Shown piece after piece: positions 1-6,553 of a DNA stretch of 11,664 nt. Source of the DNA: JBBRMQ01 sp038230775 (lineage in GTDB: Bacteria; Acidobacteriota; Thermoanaerobaculia; Gp7-AA8); assembly GCA_038230775.1 (NCBI GenBank), contig JBBRMQ010000132.1, positions 1 to 11,664 on the forward strand, written 5' to 3'. The notes below the pieces were generated by a model. It saw only the letters and a list, made by a program, of their open reading frames with translations, did no database searches and had not been told where the DNA came from. The position numbers were made by a program, and so were the translations under genes. Within the stretch, counting starts at the first letter, position 1. Every line of letters starts with the position of its first letter.

Positions 1-1
1 C

Positions 2-1021
2 GCGAAGACTCGAACCATGAGCGGCGAGCCTGTTCGTCTTGCGGACCACGTGCAGTTTGATGCCGACGCGCAAGCGGTTCTCTACACTGTGTCTGGCAAC
101 GGCACTCTCGTCTATGCCGAGGGCGAAGGGGCCGGCAAGAGCCAGTTGACGTGGACAGCCCGCGACGGCAAAGTGATCGGTACGCTCGGGCCGCCGGCGT
201 TGTTCTATTCACCCCGGATTTCGCACGATGAGAAACGCGTCGCCGTCGACTGGAGCGACGCGATCAGCGCCAAGGGCGACATCTGGACCTTCGACCTCAC
301 GCACGGATCGTCAACAAGGTTGACATTCGATCCGGCCAACGAGTCTGGGCCGGTCTGGTCACCCGACGATACCCAGATCATTTTTCACTCCGACAAGGCC
401 GGCGTTCCCAACCTGTATCGAAGGCAGACCAGCGGCACAGGCGGTGACGAGCCACTGCTCGTCGACGATACCGTCAAATACACACTCGACGCCTCACCCG
501 ACGGACGATGGCTGGCCTTCGCGAGGGTCGTCAGCACCGGAGCGGGACCGAACCCCGACATCTGGATCCTCGATCTCGTCAAACGAAGTGCTTCACCCCT
601 CCTGAACACGCCTTTTGCGGAGAGCGCGCTGCGCTTCTCTCCCGACGGTCACTGGATCGCATTCGCCTCCACGGAATCGGGAGCGAACGAGGTCTACGTG
701 CAGCAGTTCCCTGAATCGAAGGGAAAGATCGTCGTATCGCGAAACGGAGGAGAGTGGCCTACGTGGCGCGGGGATGGCCGGGAGCTCTATTACCTTGCGC
801 CCGATCGTAGGCTGATGGCCGTTCCAATGACTCTGATGCCGGAGCTCGATTCGGGTACCCCGATTCCGCTCTTCGGCGCCCGCCTTCGCGAAAACACACC
901 CTGGGCCCAGTACGGGCCATCGAAGGACGGCTCCAAATTCCTCTTGAACCTTACGGTGGGTGAAGAGGGAACGCGTCCGCTGACGCTGGTGCAGAACTGG
1001 CCGTCGTCACTGCCCCATTAG
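2..1021 (+). CDS. TolB/WD40-type beta-propeller protein, C-terminal part (partial at left edge)
   Basis: The reading frame is open to the left edge (codons before the first ATG at 17 have no stop), so this is very probably the C-terminal portion of a longer protein. Repeated propeller blades are visible as SPDG/SPDD-type motifs: 'WSPDDTQIIFHSDKAG', 'SPDGRWLAF', 'FSPDGHWIAFAS', each followed by 'LYRR', 'DIWILDL' or 'EVYVQQFP' strands. The closing 'PLTLVQNW' near the C-terminus is typical of Acidobacteriota proteins in which a cytoplasmic Ser/Thr kinase domain is followed by a membrane segment and a TolB-like propeller. The kinase part, if present, lies outside the window. The propeller probably binds a ligand or protein; no catalytic residues are seen. 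Its 3' end overlaps the convergent zinc-ribbon gene by 15 bp. The propeller fold is secure; the kinase fusion is inferred. Confidence 0.85.
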   Translation, partial: AKTRTMSGEPVRLADHVQFDADAQAVLYTVSGNGTLVYAEGEGAGKSQLTWTARDGKVIGTLGPPALFYSPRISHDEKRVAVDWSDAISAKGDIWTFDLTHGSSTRLTFDPANESGPVWSPDDTQIIFHSDKAGVPNLYRRQTSGTGGDEPLLVDDTVKYTLDASPDGRWLAFARVVSTGAGPNPDIWILDLVKRSASPLLNTPFAESALRFSPDGHWIAFASTESGANEVYVQQFPESKGKIVVSRNGGEWPTWRGDGRELYYLAPDRRLMAVPMTLMPELDSGTPIPLFGARLRENTPWAQYGPSKDGSKFLLNLTVGEEGTRPLTLVQNWPSSLPH

Positions 1022-1465
1022 ACGCTTCGAAACGGCGCCGCTCTTTCCGTCCACGCGCCAACGGCCTAACTTCGTTCCATCGCAGCGATTGACGGCCACG
1101 AGGTTGTACGCGCCGTTGTCGTAACCCTTGCTCATGATGGCGATGCACTCCGGCTTCTGGGTGAACGAGCGTTGCAGGCGCAGGATCGCTTCCGGCTCGC
1201 TGATCGTCGCGCCACTGCCGATGCGCGCGCCACCCGGCCGGTCGCGAACGACGCGAATCGGTCGCTGGGGCGGCGGGCTCTCAGTTCGCTGGTTGGTAAA
1301 GAAATAGGTGGCCCCTCCGGCGATCACCGCCAGCAGCAGCAATCCGAGGATCCATGTCCTGTTGCTCCGCGCACGCGGCTTGTCGATCACACGTGCAAAC
1401 ACGCCGCACTCGGGACACGCGCCCGCGTCGCCAGGAATGCTCGCGCCACAATTCGTGCACTTCAT
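1007..1465 (-). CDS. Zinc-ribbon, single-pass membrane protein of unknown function
   Basis: This 152-residue protein begins with a zinc ribbon formed by two CxxC pairs (Cys3/Cys6 and Cys17/Cys20). A basic linker (KPRARSNR) and one hydrophobic helix at about residues 38-57 follow, then a Pro-rich stretch (64-70) and a C-terminal domain of about 80 residues. That domain has two cysteines (107 and 128) that could pair if it lies outside the membrane. The layout predicts a cytoplasmic ribbon and an exported tail. I do not recognise the tail, so no biochemical role is assigned. Its ATG overlaps the stop of the upstream amidinohydrolase in an ATGA (1462-1465), so the two are probably translated together. 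The last codons overlap the convergent propeller gene. Confidence 0.8.
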   Translation of the reverse strand: MKCTNCGASIPGDAGACPECGVFARVIDKPRARSNRTWILGLLLLAVIAGGATYFFTNQRTESPPPQRPIRVVRDRPGGARIGSGATISEPEAILRLQRSFTQKPECIAIMSKGYDNGAYNLVAVNRCDGTKLGRWRVDGKSGAVSKRLMGQ

Positions 1466-2208
1466 ACGATCAAGCTACAACACGTCACGCCCGCCTCGGC
1501 CTTTGCCAGCTCGCGAAGGTCGAGCGATCGCACCGTAAAGCCGCGCAGGCGCAGGACGTCGGCTGTACGCGGATACGAACCCATGATGATCGTCTCTCCG
1601 ATGCGGAGCGCGTTCGCGGCGTGCGGTTCCTGCACATCGATCACTTCGAAGTCGCCGAATTGCGCCGTGTCGACCCATTCGCGATTGGCGAGCAGCGTCT
1701 GCGGCGCGATCTGCGTCACGGCTGATTTGAGGTGCAGACATCCGCTGAACTCGATTGGAACGACGCGGTGACTGGACGACCCGGCGAACGCGCCCAACTG
1801 CGCGATTCCCGCATCGTTCGTCCGTTGCGAGCGGCCGACAAAGAGAGTGTCGCCGATGCGGAGCACGTCGCCGCCGTCGACCGTCGCCGGAGCTTCGATT
1901 CGTCGCAGCGGCCTGAATCGCTCGAGAGCGCGAGCGACCGACTCCGTTTCCCCGCGCCGCGACTCCGCTCCCGGCCGCGTGATGATCGCGAAGTCATCGC
2001 GCACGATCGCCGCGTCTTCGACGAACACGCCATCGGGATGATCCGGGGCAGCATCGATGCGCATCACCGTGCAGCCGAGATCGGCGAGACACTTCTCGTA
2101 CGCTTCGTGCTCGGCGGCCGCGCGTCCGAAGTCGATCGGCTCCCGCTCGATGAACGACAGCTCGCATTCGACGATGCGAGGACTGAGGGCGCGCGTCAGT
2201 GCGATCAT
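1462..2208 (-). CDS. ddaH: Dimethylarginine dimethylaminohydrolase (dimethylargininase)-family protein
   Basis: This is a 248-residue member of the pentein amidinotransferase/hydrolase superfamily, close to bacterial DDAH (usually about 250-255 residues). DDAH hydrolyses N-omega-methylated arginines to citrulline and methylamines through a covalent thiouronium intermediate. Visible motifs are 'PDGVFVEDAA' (substrate-binding Asp59 and Glu64/Asp65), 'TVDGGDVL' (109-116), 'GRSQRTN' (arginines 126 and 129), the catalytic His159 in 'SGCLHLKSA', and the nucleophilic Cys in the terminal 'GVTCCSL' (Cys243 or 244). The frame stays open upstream to 2490, but those residues look unlike the family and lie antisense to the beta-glucosidase. 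The ATG at 2208 gives the normal length and has AAAGAG a few bases upstream. It is translationally coupled to the zinc-ribbon gene. The physiological substrate is unproven; a related guanidine-group hydrolase is possible. Confidence 0.88.
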   Translation of the reverse strand: MIALTRALSPRIVECELSFIEREPIDFGRAAAEHEAYEKCLADLGCTVMRIDAAPDHPDGVFVEDAAIVRDDFAIITRPGAESRRGETESVARALERFRPLRRIEAPATVDGGDVLRIGDTLFVGRSQRTNDAGIAQLGAFAGSSSHRVVPIEFSGCLHLKSAVTQIAPQTLLANREWVDTAQFGDFEVIDVQEPHAANALRIGETIIMGSYPRTADVLRLRGFTVRSLDLRELAKAEAGVTCCSLIV

Positions 2209-2235
2209 TTCGCTCTTTACGGTAGGCTCAACACG

Positions 2236-4191
2236 ATGCTTCTCGCCATTCTTTTTGCCAGCGCCGGCGCAATCAACGACATCGTGGCAAAGATGACGCT
2301 CGAGGAAAAGCTCGGGCAATTGACGCAATACACCATCGATCAGCCGCCATTCCCCGACGCCGTGGCGCACGGTGGCGTGGGATCGATCCTCGATTCCGGC
2401 GGCGCCGCGAAGATCGACGAGATCCAGCGCAAGGTGATCGCGGGCTCCAGGCTGAAGATCCCGCTCCTCGTCGGGCACGACGTCATTCACGGGTACCGCA
2501 CCACGTTTCCCGTTCCGATCGCGATCGCCTCGTCCTGGGATCCATCACTCGCCGAGACATCGGCGCGGATCGCGGCGCGCGAGGCGCGAGCGGCCGGCAT
2601 CCGCTGGACATTCGCGCCGATGGTCGACATCGCCCGCGACCCGCGATGGGGACGCATCATGGAAGGCTCCGGCGAAGACCCGCTCCTCGGCAGCGCGTTC
2701 GCGGCCGCGTATGTCCGCGGCTTTCAATCGGGCGGCTTGCTTGCCTGCGCCAAGCATTTCGCCGCGTACGGCGCGGCCGAGGGCGGGCGGGACTACGGGA
2801 CCGCGGATATGTCCGAGCGCACGCTGCGCGAGGTGTATCTCCCTCCGTTCAAGGCCGCAGTCGACGCTGGCGTCGCGAGCCTCATGTCGGCGTTCGACTC
2901 GCTCGACGGCGTGCCTGCAAGCGCCAACCATCACCTGCTGGACGACATCCTCCGACGCGAGTGGAAGTTTAAGGGATTCGTGGTGAGCGATTGGGCCGCG
3001 GTCGCTCAACTCATGAACCACGGGATCGCCGGGAGTGAACGGGACGCTGCAACAAAAGCGATCCATGCCGGCGTCGATCTCGACATGGTCGATGAGACGT
3101 ACAAGAAACTGCCCGCCAGCGATGCGGTGGATCGCGCCGTTCGCCGCGTTCTCGAAGCGAAGAAGAAGGCGGGACTCTTCGACGATCCCTACACGAAGGA
3201 AACGCCACCCGCACTCGATCGCACCGCTGCGCGTCACGTCGCGCAACGGTCGATCGTCCTGCTGAAGAATGACGGCGTTCTTCCGCTTTCGCGAGATCGA
3301 AAGATCGCCGTCGTCGGCCCTCTCGCCGCGTCGCGCGTCGACATGCTCGGCGGCTGGGCCTCGCAGGGCAGACCGGAGGATGCGGTCAGCGTCGCCGAAG
3401 CCATTCCATCAGTCGACCCTGCTGTTGCCGACGTCTTCGTCGCGATCATGGGAGAAAACCGCGAAATGTCCGGCGAAGCGGCCTCGCGATCGAGCCTCGA
3501 TCTCCCCGACGATCAGCAGAAGCAACTCGAAGCGCTCGTCGCGACCGGCAAGCCGGTCGTGCTCGTGGTGCTCGCGGGCCGCCCGCTGACGATCGCCTGG
3601 GCCGCGGAACACGACAACGCGATCGTCTACGCCTGGTTCCCCGGCATCGAAGGCGGCAACGCGATCGCCGATGTCCTTTTCGGTGATGTGAATCCGAGCG
3701 CGAAGACTCCTGTCACGTTCCCGCGCACGGTAGGACAGGTCCCGATCTACTACAACCACCTGCCGAGCGGCCGGCCCGCCGACCCGAAGGACAAATTCAC
3801 GAACAAGTACATCGACACGCCGATCGGGCCGTTGTATCCGTTCGGATTCGGCCTCTCCTACACGCGCTTCGAGTACGCGAACCTGAAAGTGAATGGCCTC
3901 ACGGTGTCGGCCGACGTGCGCAACGCGGGCGACCGCGCCGGCGAGGAGATCGTGCAGTTCTACATCAACGATCCCGTCGCCAGCGTCTCGCGACCGGTCC
4001 GGGAACTGAAAGGCTTTCAACGGATTTCGCTGCAGCCCGGAGAGTCGAAACCCGTCGCCTTCACCCTCACGCGCAAGCAGCTCGAGTTCTGGACCGACCG
4101 CGGTTGGACCTTCGAGCCGGGGACGTTCAATGTCTGGATCGGCCCCGATTCGGCGAGCGGGCTGGCAGGTTCGCTTGTAATATCCCGCTAG
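2236..4191 (+). CDS. bglX: Glycoside hydrolase family 3 beta-glucosidase, BglX-like
   Basis: This 651-residue GH3 enzyme is expected to release terminal beta-linked glucose (or related sugars) from oligosaccharides with retention of configuration. The N-terminal TIM-barrel domain shows 'KMTLEEKLGQLTQ' (19-31), 'FAPMVDIARDPRWGR' (126-140), 'KHFAAYGA' (173-180) and the nucleophile Asp252 in 'VVSDWAA'. The second alpha/beta domain carries 'GEAASRS' (413-419), where Glu414 fits the acid/base position. 'PFGFGLSYTRFEY' (535-547) leads into a C-terminal fibronectin-III-like domain with 'NAGDRAGEEIVQFY'. E. coli BglX is longer, at about 765 residues. The frame is open far upstream (to 1732), but the family begins near 'INDIVAKMT', so ATG 2236 with GGTAGG upstream was chosen. 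This leaves a short hydrophobic leader without N-terminal positive charges, so export is likely but not certain. Only 27 bp separate it from the divergent ddaH. Confidence 0.93.
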   Translation: MLLAILFASAGAINDIVAKMTLEEKLGQLTQYTIDQPPFPDAVAHGGVGSILDSGGAAKIDEIQRKVIAGSRLKIPLLVGHDVIHGYRTTFPVPIAIASSWDPSLAETSARIAAREARAAGIRWTFAPMVDIARDPRWGRIMEGSGEDPLLGSAFAAAYVRGFQSGGLLACAKHFAAYGAAEGGRDYGTADMSERTLREVYLPPFKAAVDAGVASLMSAFDSLDGVPASANHHLLDDILRREWKFKGFVVSDWAAVAQLMNHGIAGSERDAATKAIHAGVDLDMVDETYKKLPASDAVDRAVRRVLEAKKKAGLFDDPYTKETPPALDRTAARHVAQRSIVLLKNDGVLPLSRDRKIAVVGPLAASRVDMLGGWASQGRPEDAVSVAEAIPSVDPAVADVFVAIMGENREMSGEAASRSSLDLPDDQQKQLEALVATGKPVVLVVLAGRPLTIAWAAEHDNAIVYAWFPGIEGGNAIADVLFGDVNPSAKTPVTFPRTVGQVPIYYNHLPSGRPADPKDKFTNKYIDTPIGPLYPFGFGLSYTRFEYANLKVNGLTVSADVRNAGDRAGEEIVQFYINDPVASVSRPVRELKGFQRISLQPGESKPVAFTLTRKQLEFWTDRGWTFEPGTFNVWIGPDSASGLAGSLVISR

Positions 4192-5396
4192 TGGAATCCG
4201 ATCGCATCCCGCACCATCCGGTGCCGACAACCCCCATCACTTTCGCCGACCTTGGCCTCACACCCGAGATTCTCGCTTCGATTCGCGAGGTCGGGTTCGA
4301 ACATCCGACGCCGATTCAGGCCGCGGTGATCCCGCCCGCGCTGGAGGGCAAGGACATCATTGCCCTGGCCCAGACCGGCTCGGGAAAGACCGCCGCATTC
4401 GTCATTCCGCTCGCGCAGCAGATGACGCACGGAAAGGGCGTTCGCGCACTCATCATCTCGCCCACGCGTGAGATCGCGCTGCAGACCCAGGCCTTTCTCG
4501 AGCTGTTCGGAAAGAACCACGACCTCGTCGCCGCGTGCTTCATCGGCGGCGTGAAGATGAAGTCGCAATTCCAGGCCGTCTCCGAGCAGCCCGACATCAT
4601 CGTCGCCACGCCGGGCCGCCTCCTCGATCACATCAAGCGCAAGACGATCAGCGTCAATGCGGTCGAAGAGCTCGTCCTCGACGAAGCCGACCACATGCTC
4701 GACCTCGGTTTCCTCCCGCAGGTGCGCGAGATTCTCTCGAAGCTGCCACGCAAGCGGCGCACGATGATGTTCTCCGCCACGATGCCGCCGGCGATCGAGG
4801 AGCTGGCGCGAACGCTGATGAACCCGAATCCGCTTCGAATCGACATCCTGCCCGAGGGGCGGGCGGCGGTGGGGATCAGCCATCGGTTGTATGTCGTGGC
4901 TCCGGAGAACAAACGGCCGGCACTTCTCGCGCTCTTGCATCAGGAGCTCGGCAGCACGCTCGTGTTCACGCGGCGCAAAGTCGATGCGGAGTGGCTGTTT
5001 CACATCCTGCAGCGGCAGGGACATCCGGTCGGACGCATTCACTCCGATCGATCGCAGGGGCGGCGCGGCGAAGCTCTCGATGATTTTCGCGCCGGCTCCC
5101 ACCGCATTCTCGTGGCGACCGACATCGCCGGCCGCGGCATCGACGTCCCGGGCATCACACACGTGATCAACTTCGACATTCCGGAGAATGCCGAGGATTA
5201 CATTCATCGCGCCGGACGAACGGCGCGCGCCGATCTTGAAGGAATCGTTTCGACGATCGCCACCTGGCAGGACCTGATGATGGTGCGCACGATCGAAACC
5301 GCGATCGGCCAACCGCTGCCGCGCTGCACGGTGCCCGGTGTCGAGCCGTGGGTGGAGTCGAAGCGCGCGCCGACGAAAGCACGGCGGCGGCTGTAG
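4191..5396 (+). CDS. DEAD-box ATP-dependent RNA helicase (RhlE-like)
   Basis: This 401-residue two-RecA-domain helicase core unwinds or remodels RNA using ATP. All core motifs are visible in order: Q-motif 'FADLGL...PTPIQ' (18-43), motif I 'AQTGSGKT' (60-67), Ia 'PTREIALQ' (91-98), Ib 'TPGR' (140-143), II 'DEAD' (164-167), III 'SAT' (195-197), IV 'LVFTRRK' (257-263), V 'ATDIAGRGIDV' (309-319) and VI 'HRAGRTAR' (339-346). It ends soon after the core with a short basic tail, shorter than many RhlE proteins. The start chosen is a GTG whose first base is the last base of the bglX stop (TAGTG at 4189-4193). A second in-frame GTG at 4221 would remove 10 residues. No strong Shine-Dalgarno sequence is seen, so coupling to bglX is likely. 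The helicase class is certain; the subfamily is tentative. Confidence 0.94.
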   Translation: MESDRIPHHPVPTTPITFADLGLTPEILASIREVGFEHPTPIQAAVIPPALEGKDIIALAQTGSGKTAAFVIPLAQQMTHGKGVRALIISPTREIALQTQAFLELFGKNHDLVAACFIGGVKMKSQFQAVSEQPDIIVATPGRLLDHIKRKTISVNAVEELVLDEADHMLDLGFLPQVREILSKLPRKRRTMMFSATMPPAIEELARTLMNPNPLRIDILPEGRAAVGISHRLYVVAPENKRPALLALLHQELGSTLVFTRRKVDAEWLFHILQRQGHPVGRIHSDRSQGRRGEALDDFRAGSHRILVATDIAGRGIDVPGITHVINFDIPENAEDYIHRAGRTARADLEGIVSTIATWQDLMMVRTIETAIGQPLPRCTVPGVEPWVESKRAPTKARRRL

Positions 5397-5441
5397 CCCT
5401 CTGCGAGTGCATGTGTGCTGCACACAGAATCCCCGGATGCC

Positions 5442-5501
5442 CTGTGTGAGGACCGGCTCTAGCCGGTCACGAGCGACCGGCTGAAGCCGGTCCTCACACA
5501 G
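5442..5501. repeat. 60-bp palindromic intergenic repeat (REP-like), convergent-gene spacer
   Basis: A perfect 17-bp inverted repeat (5442-5458 and 5485-5501, CTGTGTGAGGACCGGCT and its complement) encloses a second perfect 8-bp inverted repeat (5461-5468 and 5475-5482) around a six-base loop. The whole element contains four alternating copies of GACCGGCT/AGCCGGTC. It lies between the stop codons of two convergent genes, the helicase and the cupin. It could therefore be a mobile REP-like element, a bidirectional transcription terminator or an mRNA 3'-end stabiliser. No T-tract follows either side, so it is not a canonical intrinsic terminator. Confidence 0.8.
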
Positions 5502-5534
5502 AAGCAGAACGCTGCGCGAAGCGCGGATGTGGGG

Positions 5535-5894
5535 TCAGTCCCGATGCACAATGTCCGGCGCGAACCCGGGCAAACACACCGCGATGTACTCCGCCCCATC
5601 CGCCTCGGGTGTGCTGTACTTCACCCACTCCCCTTTCGGCGTGATGACAGCCTGACCCGCACGCACATCGATATCACCCTGCTTCGTCGTGATGCGAAGC
5701 ATCCCGCGCAGCACGACGGTGTACTCATCGAACTCGGGCGTTTGACCGGGCTCGATCCAGCCGGACGGGCTGCGCATGCGCGCGACGCTCACCGCACTCG
5801 TGCCGCTTGCGACACGTCCGATGAACTCCTCGATGACTTTCGGTTTGTTTCCCGCCGCCTGAACGGTTTTTGGGGCGTCAATGCGTTTCGCCAT
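5535..5894 (-). CDS. Small cupin-domain protein
   Basis: This 119-residue single-domain cupin has motif 1 around 'EPGQTPEFDEYTVVLRG' (48-64) and motif 2 around 'AGQAVITPKGEWVKYS' (79-94). The usual HxH metal ligands of motif 1 are replaced (Gln-Thr-Pro), while acidic residues Glu54 and Asp56/Glu57 are kept. Metal binding may thus be lost or use other residues. The ATG at 5894 was chosen; a TTG at 5930 would add 12 residues with no family resemblance. The start lies inside the 3' end of the broken arsM (17-bp overlap), so the two form one transcription unit read from the promoter near 6550. The ligand and the reaction, if any, are unknown. No canonical Shine-Dalgarno sequence is seen, and translation may depend on arsM translation, which is now interrupted. 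Confidence 0.82.
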   Translation of the reverse strand: MAKRIDAPKTVQAAGNKPKVIEEFIGRVASGTSAVSVARMRSPSGWIEPGQTPEFDEYTVVLRGMLRITTKQGDIDVRAGQAVITPKGEWVKYSTPEADGAEYIAVCLPGFAPDIVHRD

Positions 5895-6511
5895 GAGGGC
5901 GATCGTACTTCGGCTTCCGAGCGCGGACAAAGGCGCTCATCACGGCACCATCCGCGATGTCGTGAACGCGCGTCGGCTCGATGTGGACCTCTTCGAATCC
6001 CGCGGCCGACAACAGGCGCCGGTACTCATCGATGTGCAGCGCCCCGGCAATACATCCCGTCCAGAGCTCGATGTCATTGCGAATGTCATCGGACACTTCA
6101 CGCTGCAACACGACGTCCGAGACGGCGAACCGGCCGCCGGCCTTCTTCGATCTCGCCCTTCACGAACTCGACATTCGTAACGCCGGCCGCCCGCTGATTC
6201 TCGCGGGCCAGCGCGAGCATCTCGTCGGTCATATCCAATCCGTAGACTTTGCCTGTCGCACCGACCCGCTTCGCTGAGAGCAGGACGTCGATGCCGCCAC
6301 CGGAGCCGAGGTCGAGAACGGTCTCGCCGGGGTGCAGCTGCGTGAGGAACGTCGGATTGCCGCAACCGAGCGAGGCTCGAAACGCCTTCTCCGGGATGCC
6401 CTCCAACTCCTCCGGTCCGTAGAGCCCGGAGCTCATCGGATCGCAACAGGCGCTCCCCTCGACGGCGGCCTTTGCGTACTTCTCGCGAACTACTTCTCGA
6501 ATGTTTGTCAT
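5878..6511 (-). pseudogene. arsM: Arsenite S-adenosylmethionine methyltransferase, broken by internal deletion and frameshift
   Basis: ArsM methylates trivalent arsenic using SAM and conserved cysteines. The first frame, from ATG 6511, gives 'REVVREKYAKAA', 'SACCDP', 'ASLGCGNPT' (Cys50), the SAM-binding 'VLDLGSGGGIDVLLSA' (65-80), 'GLDMTDEMLALAREN' and 'VEFVKGEIEE' (to residue 123, about 6143). It then runs into a stop at 6098. In another frame, from about 6138, the family resumes with 'GGRFAVSDVVLQREV', then 'RNDIELWTGCIAGALH', 'EYRRLLSAAGFEEVHIEPTRV', ending at 5878. The segment normally lying between these two parts, about 35-40 residues with the 'ISNCVINLSPDK'-type motif and its catalytic Cys, is missing. 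The loss is not a multiple of three bases. The product should be inactive unless this is a sequence error. A cupin follows with overlap; no arsR or arsenic pump gene lies nearby. Confidence 0.85.
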
Positions 6512-6541
6512 ATGCGTTAGCACGAATATGTGCTCTCGCAT
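6512..6541. promoter_or_regulatory. 30-bp operator-like inverted repeat upstream of arsM
   Basis: The arms ATGCGTTAGCAC (6512-6523) and GTGCTCTCGCAT (6530-6541) are complementary at 10 of 12 positions around a six-base spacer GAATAT. The palindrome covers the -10 hexamer and the expected start of transcription and ends at the base before the arsM ATG, a repressor-like position. Arsenic methyltransferase genes are often controlled by ArsR-family repressors, but the cognate protein is not in this window and the site is not one I can match to a named consensus. Confidence 0.55.
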
Positions 6542-6553
6542 CGCATTTGTCAA
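6525..6553 (-). promoter_or_regulatory. Sigma70-type promoter for arsM-cupin
   Basis: On the minus strand a perfect TTGACA -35 hexamer (6553-6548) is followed by a 17-base spacer and CATATT (6530-6525), which matches TATAAT at 4 of 6 positions. The -35 contains the TGA stop of the upstream hydrolase gene. A start about seven bases past the -10 would fall near 6518 and leave only a handful of bases before the ATG at 6511. The transcript would be leaderless or nearly so, consistent with the absence of a Shine-Dalgarno sequence. Confidence 0.6.

Noticed and set aside
1462..2208. Arginine deiminase
   Set aside because: Arginine deiminases are about 400 residues with a helical insertion. The length and the 'PDGVFVED' and 'GVTCCSL' motifs here fit dimethylargininase.
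1732..2235. Open frame extending the beta-glucosidase 168 codons upstream
   Set aside because: It runs antisense through the well-supported dimethylargininase gene and has no family resemblance; high GC content keeps the frame open by chance.
4188..5423. 411-codon open frame on the minus strand, opposite the helicase
   Set aside because: It is antisense to a helicase with every conserved motif, and its translation is Arg/Asp-rich with no domain.
5412..5426. Short hairpin TGTGTG-CTG-CACACA as a terminator for the helicase gene
   Set aside because: It has only six base pairs and no following T-tract, so it cannot be supported as an intrinsic terminator.
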